Shown here piece by piece: positions 1-6,523 of a stretch of 8,125 nucleotides of DNA. This stretch comes from Syntrophaceae bacterium. GTDB taxonomy: Bacteria; Desulfobacterota; SM23-61. Each line of letters starts with the position of its first letter. Positions within the stretch are counted from its first letter, which is position 1. The translations under genes were made by a program, and so were the position numbers. The DNA lies in the NCBI GenBank assembly GCA_003154025.1, contig PMCE01000248.1, positions 334 to 8,458 of the forward strand, in the 5' to 3' direction. The notes under the pieces were generated by a model. It was not told the DNA's origin. It ran no database searches and worked only from the letters and a program-made list of their open reading frames with translations.

Positions 1-1703
1 GGAAAGGTCAGGTACTCCTCCACCGCCCCGTGCACGTAAACCACCTGAAGCTTGCGGTCGATCATCACGCAGGCGGGGGCGAAGCGGTCCAGCAGCATCT
101 GCTGGGCCATCGAAGCCAGGCTCATCCGGGATGGGGAGGCGCTCACGGGCATCTTAACCGGCGCCGGCAGGGGTTCGCCGGTGGGACGGACGGGAATCTC
201 CACGCCCAGGGGGCGACCGACGCCGATGCGGCGGTAAATCCGCCATTTTTTCGAGACCGGCTCAAATAGATCCTCCCGGTCTCCAATGGTCTCGGCGTTG
301 CCCAGGAACAGAAAAGCCCCTTCGCGCAGGGCGAAATGAAACAGGGCGATGATCTTCCGCTGCACCTGCTGGTCCAGGTAGATCATCAGGTTGCGGCAAC
401 TGATCAGGTCCAACCTGGAGAAAGGCGGGTCGGCGGTAACGTTCTGGGGGGCGAACACGACCCGGTCGCGGAGGGTCTTGGCGACTTGGTAATAACCGTC
501 TTTCCGGGCAAAGAACCGCGTCAGCCGTCCGGGAGAGATGTTTTCCCCGATCTCTTCCTTCGAATAGCTGCCATTGCGGGCGGCGGCCAGCGCGGCCACA
601 TCCGAGTCGGTGGCGAATAGCTGGTAGCCCACCTTCTTGCCGGACTTCTCCACCTGCTCGGCCAGCATCATGGCCGTGCTGTAGGCTTCCTGGCCCGTGG
701 AGCATCCCGGAACCCAGACCCGTATCTCCGATCCCGGGCGGGCGTTTTCCACGAGGGGGGCGATGACCTTCTCCTCCAGAATCTCCCAGGCCTGCGGCTG
801 GCGGAAGAACTCCGTCACCCCGATGAGCAGGTCTTTTTGCAGCAGGCCGACTTCGTCGGGGTTCTCGTTCAGAAACCGGGCATAGTCGGCAAAGGTGGCG
901 ATCTTGCCCATGGTCATCCTGCGGCGGATCCTGCGGACGAGGGTGTTGGGCTTGTAGGAGCGGAAGTCGTGCCCGACCTTCGCCCGGAGGATGTCCAGGA
1001 CGGTCCGCAGGTGGCCGTCAAACTCCGGCGACTCCGCGGGTTCATTGCGGGTGTCTGCGATCACCTGCTCCGCCAACGCCAGGATCGTTTCGGCCATGGC
1101 CTCCGCCGGCAGAACCGAGTCCGCCACGCCCGCGTCGATGGCGCTTCTCGATATTGGGGGGAACTCGACGCCATCCGGGTCTTCGACCAGCGTCCGGCCC
1201 CCCGCGGCCTTGACCTCCGAAAGCCCCAGGGTACCGTCGCCGCCGATGCCCGACAACAGGATGCCGCAGGCTCGCCGTCGTTGGTCCACGGCCAGGGAGC
1301 AGAAGAAGTGGTCCACCGGCATCCATAAGCCGTTGCATTGTCGGGGTTCGTCAAGGGTGAGTCGGGACCCGGCGATGTTGAGGAACTTGTCGGTCGGCGT
1401 AACGTGGATGCGGTCCGCCAGGACCGGCATCCCGTCCGTGGCTTCCACCACGGCCAGCCCCGTCTGCTCCCTCAACTGCTTGACGGTCAGGTTCTCGCCA
1501 GAGGACTCCGGGTGCGGGATGATCACAAAAGCCACGCCGTGCCCGGGGGGCATATTGGCGAAGATTTTTTTCAACGACTTCAGCCCGCCCGCCGAAACCC
1601 CGATGGCTACCACGATGACCGGGCATTCGCTCCTGGCCGTCCGTTTCCCAATACCCGCGGCGTCACCCTTAGTTGCCTGCCGTTTTTGACGGTCTCTCCC
1701 CAT
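1..1703 (-). CDS. CheB-CheR fusion: chemotaxis-type methylesterase/methyltransferase, C-terminus cut by the window edge
   Basis: An uninterrupted frame of 567 codons runs from ATG at 1703 to the left edge with no stop, so the gene is partial at its 3' end. GGAGG (1709-1713) lies 5 nt before the ATG. Residues about 28-210 are a CheB methylesterase domain: GVSAGG with nucleophile Ser37, the His64 region, and SGIGGDGTLGL with Asp156, which match the Ser/His/Asp triad. Residues about 228-300 are the CheR N-terminal helical domain (KPNTLVRRIRRRM, then GVTEFFR). Residues about 305-495 are the SAM methyltransferase domain (VWVPGCSTGQEAYS at 329-342, SCRNLMIYL at 435-443). From about residue 535 a PAS-like segment begins (FAPACVMIDRKLQVVYVHG). 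The family adds and removes methyl groups on receptor glutamates; these fusions often carry PAS and histidine-kinase domains further on and serve sensory pathways other than flagellar chemotaxis. No receiver domain precedes CheB, and no other che gene is visible. Confidence 0.93.
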   Translation of the reverse strand, partial: MGRDRQKRQATKGDAAGIGKRTARSECPVIVVAIGVSAGGLKSLKKIFANMPPGHGVAFVIIPHPESSGENLTVKQLREQTGLAVVEATDGMPVLADRIHVTPTDKFLNIAGSRLTLDEPRQCNGLWMPVDHFFCSLAVDQRRRACGILLSGIGGDGTLGLSEVKAAGGRTLVEDPDGVEFPPISRSAIDAGVADSVLPAEAMAETILALAEQVIADTRNEPAESPEFDGHLRTVLDILRAKVGHDFRSYKPNTLVRRIRRRMTMGKIATFADYARFLNENPDEVGLLQKDLLIGVTEFFRQPQAWEILEEKVIAPLVENARPGSEIRVWVPGCSTGQEAYSTAMMLAEQVEKSGKKVGYQLFATDSDVAALAAARNGSYSKEEIGENISPGRLTRFFARKDGYYQVAKTLRDRVVFAPQNVTADPPFSRLDLISCRNLMIYLDQQVQRKIIALFHFALREGAFLFLGNAETIGDREDLFEPVSKKWRIYRRIGVGRPLGVEIPVRPTGEPLPAPVKMPVSASPSRMSLASMAQQMLLDRFAPACVMIDRKLQVVYVHGAVEEYLTF

Positions 1704-1988
1704 GCTACCCTCCAGAGGGCCCTGTTATGTGGTTTCAAACTGACGGTTAAAACCGGTTTGTTCCTCCCCCGGCAATCATGGTTTTTCGCGGAGAAGGCGC
1801 TGTCTCGCTCCTCGGAGCGGGTCGGATTCGCAGCATCAAAACACGCGCCGTCGCCCAGTAATCCTGATCAACCATTTAGAATCTTTTCCAACCTAGATTC
1901 CCGACGAGAGCATATTTTTCCAATATAACCACTTTTTCACCTGAAAATCCAGCCCTCGAAATTTTCGGTAGTGACCCTGGAAAGCAAG

Positions 1989-2005
1989 AGAATCGGTTCG
2001 ATTCT
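1989..2005 (-). terminator. Short hairpin, possible terminator on the malQ side
   Basis: A perfect 7-bp stem (AGAATCG/CGATTCT) with a 3-nt loop. Read on the minus strand, as malQ is transcribed, it is followed by cttgctttcc, which is only weakly U-rich. It lies 113 bases past the malQ stop, so its role as a terminator is uncertain. Confidence 0.3.
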
Positions 2006-2018
2006 GGTGAATTAAGCA

Positions 2019-2114
2019 AAGGGTCCGAGGATCCCAGGTTCAAGGATTCGGGTGGAAACCTTCAGTCTTGTTTGTCTCCCCGGGACCCTAGAACCCTTGG
2101 ATCCTGGAACCCTT
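2019..2114. repeat. Long imperfect inverted repeat with degenerate tandem units, directly behind malQ
   Basis: The left arm (2019-2052) and right arm (2078-2114) can pair over roughly 30 positions with several mismatches and bulges. The best blocks are AAGGGT/ACCCTT-type ends and the AGGATCC core. The arms are themselves built from short variants of the pattern aacccttgg/atcctgg, so the structure is also a degenerate direct repeat. It begins 4 bases after the malQ stop codon (2118-2120, minus strand). Similar 'gaacccttggatcc' patches recur between genes in many deltaproteobacterial genomes as I remember them; that comparison was not run here. It could act as a 3'-end stabiliser or terminator. 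Confidence 0.6.
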
Positions 2115-2117
2115 CAT

Positions 2118-3611
2118 TTAGGTCCGCCCGTAAATTTCCGTCAGTTCGCGCAACCGTTCCCCGTGGTCCGGGGTAATCTGGCCCGGCAGCAGCTTCCACT
2201 TCCAGTTACCCTCTTGAGTCGAGGGCGTGTTCATCCGGCTTTCCTCACCCAATCCGAGAAGGTCTTGAACCGGCAGGATGGCCACGTCGGCCACGGACAT
2301 CAAGGCCAACCGGATCAGCTCGCCGGGAACTTCCTCGGAAGGAACCTCCCTCCCCACATAGCGGAAAAACCTCTTCTTCTCTTCCTCCGTGGCGTCCTTT
2401 TCAAACCATCCACGGGCGGTGTTGTTGTCGTGAGTCCCGGTGTAGAGAATACAGCCGGGAACATGATTATGCGGAAGGTAAGGATTGGTGGAATCGCCGC
2501 CGAAAGCGAAGAGGAGGACTTTCATTCCGGGGAGGCTGAACTCTTGCATGAGTTCTCGAACTGCCGGGGTGACCAATCCTAAATCCTCGGCGATCAGCGG
2601 AACCCGGGGGAATTTCTTGAAGAGCGTTTGCAGAAAATCCTCCCCCTGCGCCTCTACCCATTTTCCGTTGATGGCCGTCTTCTCCCGCGCCGGAATTTCC
2701 CAGTAGGCCACGAGGCCGATGAAATGGTCGATCCGTAGCAAATCACAGAGACGGCCATTCTGTTCCATCCGCTGGATCCACCAGGCATAACCCGTTTGGC
2801 GCAGCACATCCCACCGGTAGATGGGATTTCCCCAGAGCTGTCCGGTTTTGCTGAAATAATCCGGGGGCACCCCCGAAACCGCGAAGGGCTTCTTATCCGG
2901 GCCCAGCTTGAAGATCTCCGGATGGACCCACAGGTCCGCACTGTCATAGTTTACGTAAATCGGAATATCCCCGATAATCTGAATGCCCCGCTGGTTGCCG
3001 TAACTCTTCAGGGCCGCCCATTGCCGGAAGAAGGAATACTGGAGGAATTTCTCCCTCTCCTTGGGGAGCAAGAGCTCCCGGTCCAACGCCTTCAACGCTT
3101 CCGGGCCCCGGTCCCGCACCTCCGACGGCCATTCCGCCCAGGCCTTAGCGCCGAAATGGGAGTGGATGGCCACGAAAAGGCAGTAATCCTCGAGCCAGGA
3201 TGCATTCCGGGAGCAGAACTCCGCGTATTCCTCGTCCGACTTCCGTGACCGGAAGCGGTCGAAGGCCCGGTCGAAGAGCGTTTCCTTGTGAAGGATTACG
3301 GAGGGGAAATCGACATAAGGGGCGTTGGAAGCAGGGGGAGGAAAAGCTTCGGCATCGGTCAAGAGTCCTTCTCTGACCCAGACCTCCGGGCTAATCAAGA
3401 GAGGATTCCCGGCGAAAGCGGACCGCCCGAAATAGGGGGAATTTCCTCCGGCGGCGTGAATGGGGCTTAAGGGAAGAATTTGCCAATAGCTCTGCTTGGC
3501 CCGGGCGAGAAAGTCGGCAAATTGATAAGCCTGAGGCCCCAGGTCCCCGATCCCGTGGGGGGACGGAAGGGAAGTGATATGAAGAAGAATCCCGCTTCCT
3601 CTATGCTTCAT
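2118..3611 (-). CDS. malQ: 4-alpha-glucanotransferase (amylomaltase), GH77
   Basis: MalQ moves alpha-1,4-glucan segments from one maltooligosaccharide to another or to glucose, in cytoplasmic maltodextrin or glycogen metabolism. The protein is 497 residues, the size of the short Thermus-type amylomaltases rather than the roughly 690-residue E. coli MalQ. The GH77 motifs are in order: SPYFGRSAFAGNPLL (58-72), GDIPIYVNYDSADLW (214-228), GNPIYRW (261-267), LRIDHF with nucleophile Asp295, AEDLG with acid/base Glu342, THDNN with Asp395, and RMNTPSTQEGNWKWK (459-473). All three catalytic acids are present. The frame is open upstream to 3737, but AGGAGG (3616-3621) lies 4 nt before the ATG at 3611, and the protein then starts at the family's usual N-terminus (MKHRGSGILLHITSLPS), so 3611 is the start. 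No other glycogen or maltose gene is visible beside it. Confidence 0.97.
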   Translation of the reverse strand: MKHRGSGILLHITSLPSPHGIGDLGPQAYQFADFLARAKQSYWQILPLSPIHAAGGNSPYFGRSAFAGNPLLISPEVWVREGLLTDAEAFPPPASNAPYVDFPSVILHKETLFDRAFDRFRSRKSDEEYAEFCSRNASWLEDYCLFVAIHSHFGAKAWAEWPSEVRDRGPEALKALDRELLLPKEREKFLQYSFFRQWAALKSYGNQRGIQIIGDIPIYVNYDSADLWVHPEIFKLGPDKKPFAVSGVPPDYFSKTGQLWGNPIYRWDVLRQTGYAWWIQRMEQNGRLCDLLRIDHFIGLVAYWEIPAREKTAINGKWVEAQGEDFLQTLFKKFPRVPLIAEDLGLVTPAVRELMQEFSLPGMKVLLFAFGGDSTNPYLPHNHVPGCILYTGTHDNNTARGWFEKDATEEEKKRFFRYVGREVPSEEVPGELIRLALMSVADVAILPVQDLLGLGEESRMNTPSTQEGNWKWKLLPGQITPDHGERLRELTEIYGRT

Positions 3612-3946
3612 TCTTCCTCCTGAACCCTGAAAAATTTCCCGGCGGTCATAGCTTGGCGGCGGATTTCTCGGCCGGCCTATCCCTTGGGGAAGTGGCGGTG
3701 CGTTCGGGGAACGTACCCTGCATCTTGGGTGAATCAATTTCCTGCGTTTATATTATTAAATCGATCGAGCGGGCTCCCGACTTTAAGGAACATTTTATCA
3801 TACATGCTTCTGGAGCGGCCAAGGGAAAGAGGGAAAAAAGTTGACATCGGGGGATGAGTTGGGTAGAAAATTGATTTGCCGGAACGGAGAGAGTCGCCGG
3901 CATTTGGGACCCTGTTGGCAATATTCAACCGAATGAGGAGGAGTGC
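3612..3946. other. Divergent intergenic region between malQ and the aminotransferase gene
   Basis: These 335 bases separate two divergently transcribed genes and hold no convincing coding sequence. The plus-strand promoter is listed separately. For malQ, the best minus-strand candidate is TTGGCC (3817-3822) and TAAAAT (3792-3797) with a long 19-nt spacer, which is weak. The AT-rich stretch at 3749-3765 is an alternative -10 area. If the 3792-3822 site is real, the malQ leader is about 170 nt long. Confidence 0.5.
3841..3869 (+). promoter_or_regulatory. Sigma-70-type promoter of the aminotransferase gene
   Basis: A perfect -35 box TTGACA (3841-3846) is followed by a 17-nt spacer and the -10 box TAGAAA (3864-3869, 4 of 6 matches). 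Transcription would start near 3876, giving a leader of about 70 nt before the ATG at 3947. Confidence 0.65.
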
Positions 3947-5332
3947 ATGTCATCGGAATCTTCAACCGAGCGGCTGGATGCGGATACCATCAGGAAATAT
4001 GAGACCGAGTACGTTCTTTACCCCTGGGTTGCCCAGAAGGGGCTGAATCCGGTGGTCATCGATTCGGCCAAAGGGAGTTATTTTTACGATCCCTCCGGGA
4101 AGAAATACCTGGATTTCAGCTCCATGTTTGTCTTCAGCAACCTGGGCCACACGGACCCGCGGGTCGTGGAGGCCATCTGCCTACAGGCGCAGAAGCTGCC
4201 CACCGCCGCCTCGCCCTTCGCCACCGAGGCCAAGGCTAAATTGGCCAAATTGCTGGCCGAAGTCACCCCGGGGGATATGAAGAAGACTTTCTTCTCCACC
4301 AGCGGAGCCGAAGCGAATGAGGGGGCCATCAAGGTCGCCCGCCTGGCCACGGGCAAAGAAAAGATCATCGCCCGGTACCGCAGCTACCACGGCTCGACCT
4401 ACGGGGCCATGACCCTCACCAATGACAGCCGCAACTGGGCCTGTGAACCGGCCATTCCCAGCGTCATCCACTGCCTGGACCCGTATTGTTACCGATGTCC
4501 CTTCGGACTCACTTATCCAGGCTGCGACCTTCAATGCGCCAAACACGTGGAAGAGGTCATCCGTTTCGAGGGCGGAGCCAAACGGGTGGCCGCCTTCATG
4601 GCGGAGACCATCGTGGGGGCCAACGGGATCATCGTCCCCCCGGACGGGTACTGGCAGAAGATCCGGGAGATCTGCGACCGCCATGAAGTCCTGATGATGT
4701 GCGACGAAGTGATGGTGGGCTTCGGGCGGACGGGAAAATGGTTTGCCATCGAACACTGGGGGGTGGTGCCGGACGTCATGACCATGGCCAAGGGCATTTC
4801 CACCGGCTACGTTCCCCTGGGAGCGACCAGCGTGCGGGAAAAGGTGGCCCAGGCCTTCGAAAACAGCATGTACATCCATGGCCATACGTACAGCGGCCAT
4901 ACGCTGGCCATGGCCGCGGGGGTGGCTACCATTGAAGCCTACAAGGCCGACAACCTGATCCCCCGGGCCGCCGAGATGGGGGGGTATCTGATGAAGAAAG
5001 CCCTGGAGCTCAAGGATAAACATCCATGCGTTGGAGACGTGCGGGGAAAAGGTTTGTTCGTGGGCCTGGAGTTGGTGAAAAACCGCAAGACCAGAGAACC
5101 GATCCATGATCCCTTCGTGGAAGGGGTGCGGCCGCCCACGGCCAAGATGAAAATTTTGGCCGAAGCCATGAAACAGGGAGTCTACTGCATGCCCGGGATG
5201 GGCAGCGTGATCATGCTGGCTCCTCCATTGATCATCACCAAGAACGAAATCGATTTTGCCATGGAGGTTTTCGATAAAGCCCTGATCATTGCGGATGCGG
5301 AAACGGAAAAGCAAGCACCGAATTCCAAATAA
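3947..5332 (+). CDS. Class III PLP-dependent aminotransferase, taurine/omega-amino-acid:pyruvate type
   Basis: The 461-residue protein is a complete fold-type I aminotransferase of class III. Visible features are the N-terminal LNPVVIDSAKGSYFYDPSGK region (33-52), the phosphate-binding SGAEANEGAIK (119-129), the SYHGST motif (146-151), MCDEVMVGFGRTGKW with Asp253 for the pyridine nitrogen, the Schiff-base Lys282 in TMAKGISTGYVPLG, and HTYSGH (313-318) for the second-subunit phosphate contact. The opening and the TMAKGISTGYVPLG region resemble taurine:pyruvate and related omega-aminotransferases. The substrate cannot be fixed from sequence, and no taurine, isethionate or beta-alanine gene is nearby. 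AGGAGG (3936-3941) lies 5 nt before the ATG. Five cysteines cluster at 176-197, four of them spaced C-X2-C-X8-C-X3-C (181, 184, 193, 197), in a loop between the PLP-site motifs. BioA- or GABA-type activity is a less likely alternative. Confidence 0.92.
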   Translation: MSSESSTERLDADTIRKYETEYVLYPWVAQKGLNPVVIDSAKGSYFYDPSGKKYLDFSSMFVFSNLGHTDPRVVEAICLQAQKLPTAASPFATEAKAKLAKLLAEVTPGDMKKTFFSTSGAEANEGAIKVARLATGKEKIIARYRSYHGSTYGAMTLTNDSRNWACEPAIPSVIHCLDPYCYRCPFGLTYPGCDLQCAKHVEEVIRFEGGAKRVAAFMAETIVGANGIIVPPDGYWQKIREICDRHEVLMMCDEVMVGFGRTGKWFAIEHWGVVPDVMTMAKGISTGYVPLGATSVREKVAQAFENSMYIHGHTYSGHTLAMAAGVATIEAYKADNLIPRAAEMGGYLMKKALELKDKHPCVGDVRGKGLFVGLELVKNRKTREPIHDPFVEGVRPPTAKMKILAEAMKQGVYCMPGMGSVIMLAPPLIITKNEIDFAMEVFDKALIIADAETEKQAPNSK

Positions 5333-5374
5333 ATCCCAGCTTCTCCTTGAGCCGGTCGACGAAGGCGGCTCGGG

Positions 5375-5397
5375 CCAAACTGCGGATAACAGTTTGG
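5375..5397. other. Perfect hairpin behind the aminotransferase gene, followed by an A-tract
   Basis: An 8-bp perfect stem (CCAAACTG/CAGTTTGG) with a 7-nt loop lies 42 bases after the stop codon. On the plus strand it is followed by T and nine A residues, not by a U-tract, so it is not a standard intrinsic terminator for the aminotransferase. It may protect the 3' end of the transcript after Rho-dependent termination. Confidence 0.45.
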
Positions 5398-5429
5398 TAA
5401 AAAAAAATATTCAGCCCGCCAGATCAGGG

Positions 5430-5455
5430 TAGGGGCGATTCATGAATCGCCCCTA
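5430..5455. repeat. Perfect 26-bp palindrome, REP-like element
   Basis: TAGGGGCGATTCA (5430-5442) is followed immediately by its exact reverse complement (5443-5455), with no spacer. The G at 5429 and T at 5456 would extend the pairing by one wobble. Palindromes of the form (G)TAGGGGCG...CGCCCCTA(C) recur between genes in many environmental bacterial genomes as I remember them. A related hairpin with similar outer arms is at 7742-7772. Confidence 0.8.
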
Positions 5456-5583
5456 TGGATGTTAACCGCAGAAGCCGCTTTCCAATTTGACCTCCCCCCG
5501 CCAACACTTTGACACGGCTTTCCCGCAACTCCACTCTTAGATCATGGAAGAACCATCGCTTTTCCTCGGAGAATCCAAGAGTT

Positions 5584-5598
5584 GGAAAAATATTTTCC
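5584..5598. promoter_or_regulatory. AT-rich dyad, possible activator-binding site upstream of the sigma-54 promoter
   Basis: GGAAAA-ata-TTTTCC is a perfect dyad centred about 137 bases upstream of the -24 GG of the sigma-54 promoter. Bacterial enhancer-binding proteins usually bind 80-200 bases upstream of such promoters. The role is inferred from position and symmetry only, and the motif is not one I recognise. Confidence 0.3.
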
Positions 5599-5714
5599 CG
5601 ATTGGAAATAAGCAGGGAAAAGAAGAAAATAATTCCTCGTCCTTGCGGCTCATTTGTCGGCGGGAAAGCGAGGGATCAATAAAGAAATTGGGCAGTTGCT
5701 TAATTTTATAGGAC

Positions 5715-5731
5715 CTGGCCCATTTTTTGCT
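5715..5731 (+). promoter_or_regulatory. Sigma-54 (RpoN) -24/-12 promoter
   Basis: CTGGCCCATTTTTTGCT matches the consensus YTGGCACGrNNNTTGCW at the -24 TGGC and the -12 TTGC, with the required 10 bases between the GG and GC pairs. Mismatches are at the A, G and r positions of the -24 side. Transcription would start near 5742-5743, about 33 nt before the TTG at 5776. Such promoters need an ATP-dependent enhancer-binding activator; none is encoded in this window. Confidence 0.65.
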
Positions 5732-5775
5732 TTTATTATTTTCCTAGTCCGCCCGGTGGGGGGGGAGAAAATCCT

Positions 5776-6105
5776 TTGTCTGGTAGCCGGCGGGAGAATG
5801 AATTGATAATCAAAATCACCTTTCCCTATTCTTTGAAAAAGACTCTAGACCTGACGAACCAGTTATTGGCCTTACCCACTTTGCCTGATTATATAATCAA
5901 AAAAGGGCCTTACACGAACAACGCCATCGATGAAGCGCAGCGTTCCATCGTTGTTTTCTTTGAATTTGATGATTCCAAGTGCGCCGAAGCCTGCAGGAGT
6001 ATTTTCCGGCAGATGGAAGATTTCTACATTATCCCCGGATTTACCTTCTCCACGCAGATACTGGGTGAAACCAAGGAGGCGATGAGAAGCATCGGATTGG
6101 CTTGA
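5776..6105 (+). CDS. Small conserved-looking hypothetical protein (TTG start) behind a sigma-54 promoter
   Basis: I do not recognise this protein family with confidence. The frame has no ATG start; it begins at TTG 5776 (109 residues, G-rich ribosome site at 5762-5767) or at TTG 5803 (100 residues, GGGAG at 5792-5796), which would give an N-terminus of MIIKITFPYS. The only nearby ATG (5798) is in another frame and stops after two codons. The pattern is a strand (10-19), a helix (19-33), two strands around 38-65, a helix with Cys69 and Cys73 (66-83) and a last strand (84-96), which suggests a compact ferredoxin-like or dimeric alpha-beta fold. There is no signal peptide or membrane segment, so it is probably cytoplasmic. 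It stands alone, with a sigma-54 promoter about 45 bases upstream, so it is likely made under a specific condition. Confidence 0.72.
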   Translation: MSGSRRENELIIKITFPYSLKKTLDLTNQLLALPTLPDYIIKKGPYTNNAIDEAQRSIVVFFEFDDSKCAEACRSIFRQMEDFYIIPGFTFSTQILGETKEAMRSIGLA

Positions 6106-6224
6106 AATCTTGATCCCTCCGCCATGATTATGTGATGACCCCTTGCAGAAAAATCCGCGTTCCCCTTGCCCAGTTTTTTGTTTCTTCCCCGGGCTAGGAA
6201 GACCACCTTCAGGCGGGCCCAGAT

Positions 6225-6254
6225 GAATCCGCTTCGAGCGGTTTCCGTCTTTTT
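6225..6254 (+). terminator. Possible intrinsic terminator of the small sigma-54-linked gene
   Basis: CCGCT-tcg-AGCGG, extended by GAA/TTC across one T-T mismatch, forms a hairpin at 6225-6245. A run of five T follows at 6250-6254. The gap of four bases between stem and T-run makes it imperfect. It lies about 120 bases after the stop codon. Confidence 0.35.
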
Positions 6255-6258
6255 ACGC

Positions 6259-6275
6259 CTCCGGCTCTGCCGGAG
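6259..6275. repeat. Perfect GC-rich hairpin
   Basis: CTCCGGC-tct-GCCGGAG is a perfect 7-bp stem with a 3-nt loop. It has no T-tract on its 3' side on either strand. It sits directly after the T-run at 6250-6254, so the two hairpins together may form a transcription or RNA-processing barrier. Confidence 0.5.
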
Positions 6276-6454
6276 ATCATGATATTTCCCGTCTGCCTTT
6301 GGCGCTTTGCAAAGAAAGGCCTTCCCAGAAATCCCTCCCGGCCTCGCTTTTTCAAAGGGAGGAGAGCTTATTGGGAATCTTGCAGCTTTTCAAAAGACTA
6401 AACTGTTACGATTTACCGATGTCGGAAGACTCCATCCCCTCCTTCATAAAATGA

Positions 6455-6484
6455 TTGACCGCCCGTTCCGAAAATGCCTATCAT
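6455..6484 (+). promoter_or_regulatory. Strong sigma-70-type promoter of the exported DUF4412-like gene
   Basis: TTGACC (6455-6460, 5 of 6) and TATCAT (6479-6484, 5 of 6) are separated by 18 nt. Transcription would start near 6491, leaving a leader of about 33 nt before the ATG at 6524. The promoter lies inside the longest possible reading frame, which supports the shorter start. Confidence 0.7.
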
Positions 6485-6523
6485 AGAACCGACCTGAAAT
6501 CGATGAAAAGGAGGCGGCGACCG

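Larger units (their letters stand above)
1704..2117. other. Intergenic region between malQ and the CheB-CheR gene
   Basis: No convincing gene is present in these 414 bases. The part near malQ holds a long imperfect inverted repeat (2019-2114). A 7-bp hairpin, AGAATCG-gtt-CGATTCT, lies at 1989-2005, and a tight dyad, CGCTCC-tc-GGAGCG, at 1806-1819. I found no clear sigma-70 or sigma-54 promoter for the CheB-CheR gene on the minus strand. The middle part (about 1880-1960) is AT-rich and is the likeliest place for one. Confidence 0.6.
5333..5775. other. Intergenic region with hairpins, a palindrome and a sigma-54 promoter
   Basis: No gene is seen in these 443 bases. They contain, in order, a hairpin at 5349-5371 (GAGCCG/CGGCTC, 11-nt loop), the 5375-5397 hairpin, the 26-bp palindrome at 5430-5455, an AT-rich dyad at 5584-5598, and the sigma-54 promoter at 5715-5731. 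From about 5580 the DNA becomes clearly more AT-rich than the coding regions, as expected of a regulated promoter region. Confidence 0.6.
6106..6454. other. Intergenic region without a gene, containing several inverted repeats
   Basis: I see no gene here. It holds the hairpins at 6225-6245 and 6259-6275. A nested inverted repeat has GCCTTT (6295-6300) paired with AAAGGC (6315-6320) around the 10-bp palindrome CTTTGCAAAG (6305-6314). Loosely paired CCTCCC (6334-6339) and GGGAGG (6357-6362) flank a pyrimidine-rich stretch. Base composition becomes AT-richer towards the promoter of the next gene. Confidence 0.55.

Noticed and set aside
1..1703. Suspected frameshift in the CheB-CheR gene
   Set aside because: I translated the minus strand codon by codon from 1703 to the edge and found one unbroken frame. 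The gene is simply cut by the window edge.
837..1928. Plus-strand open frames across the CheB-CheR region
   Set aside because: They run antisense to a continuous minus-strand frame whose CheB and CheR motifs are unmistakable. Their own translations show no domain.
3653..3844. A 63-codon plus-strand frame in the malQ/aminotransferase gap
   Set aside because: It starts at TTG without a clear ribosome site, has no recognisable features, and covers the divergent promoter region.
4181..5314. A 377-codon open frame on the minus strand opposite the aminotransferase gene
   Set aside because: It is the antisense shadow of a clear class III aminotransferase. Its translation is rich in His, Gly and Pro with no family motif, as expected from GC-rich codon bias on the other strand.
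5375..5407. Hairpin plus A9 tract as an intrinsic terminator of the aminotransferase gene
   Set aside because: On the plus strand the tract is A, not T. On the minus strand the T-tract comes before the stem. Neither orientation gives a stem followed by a U-run.
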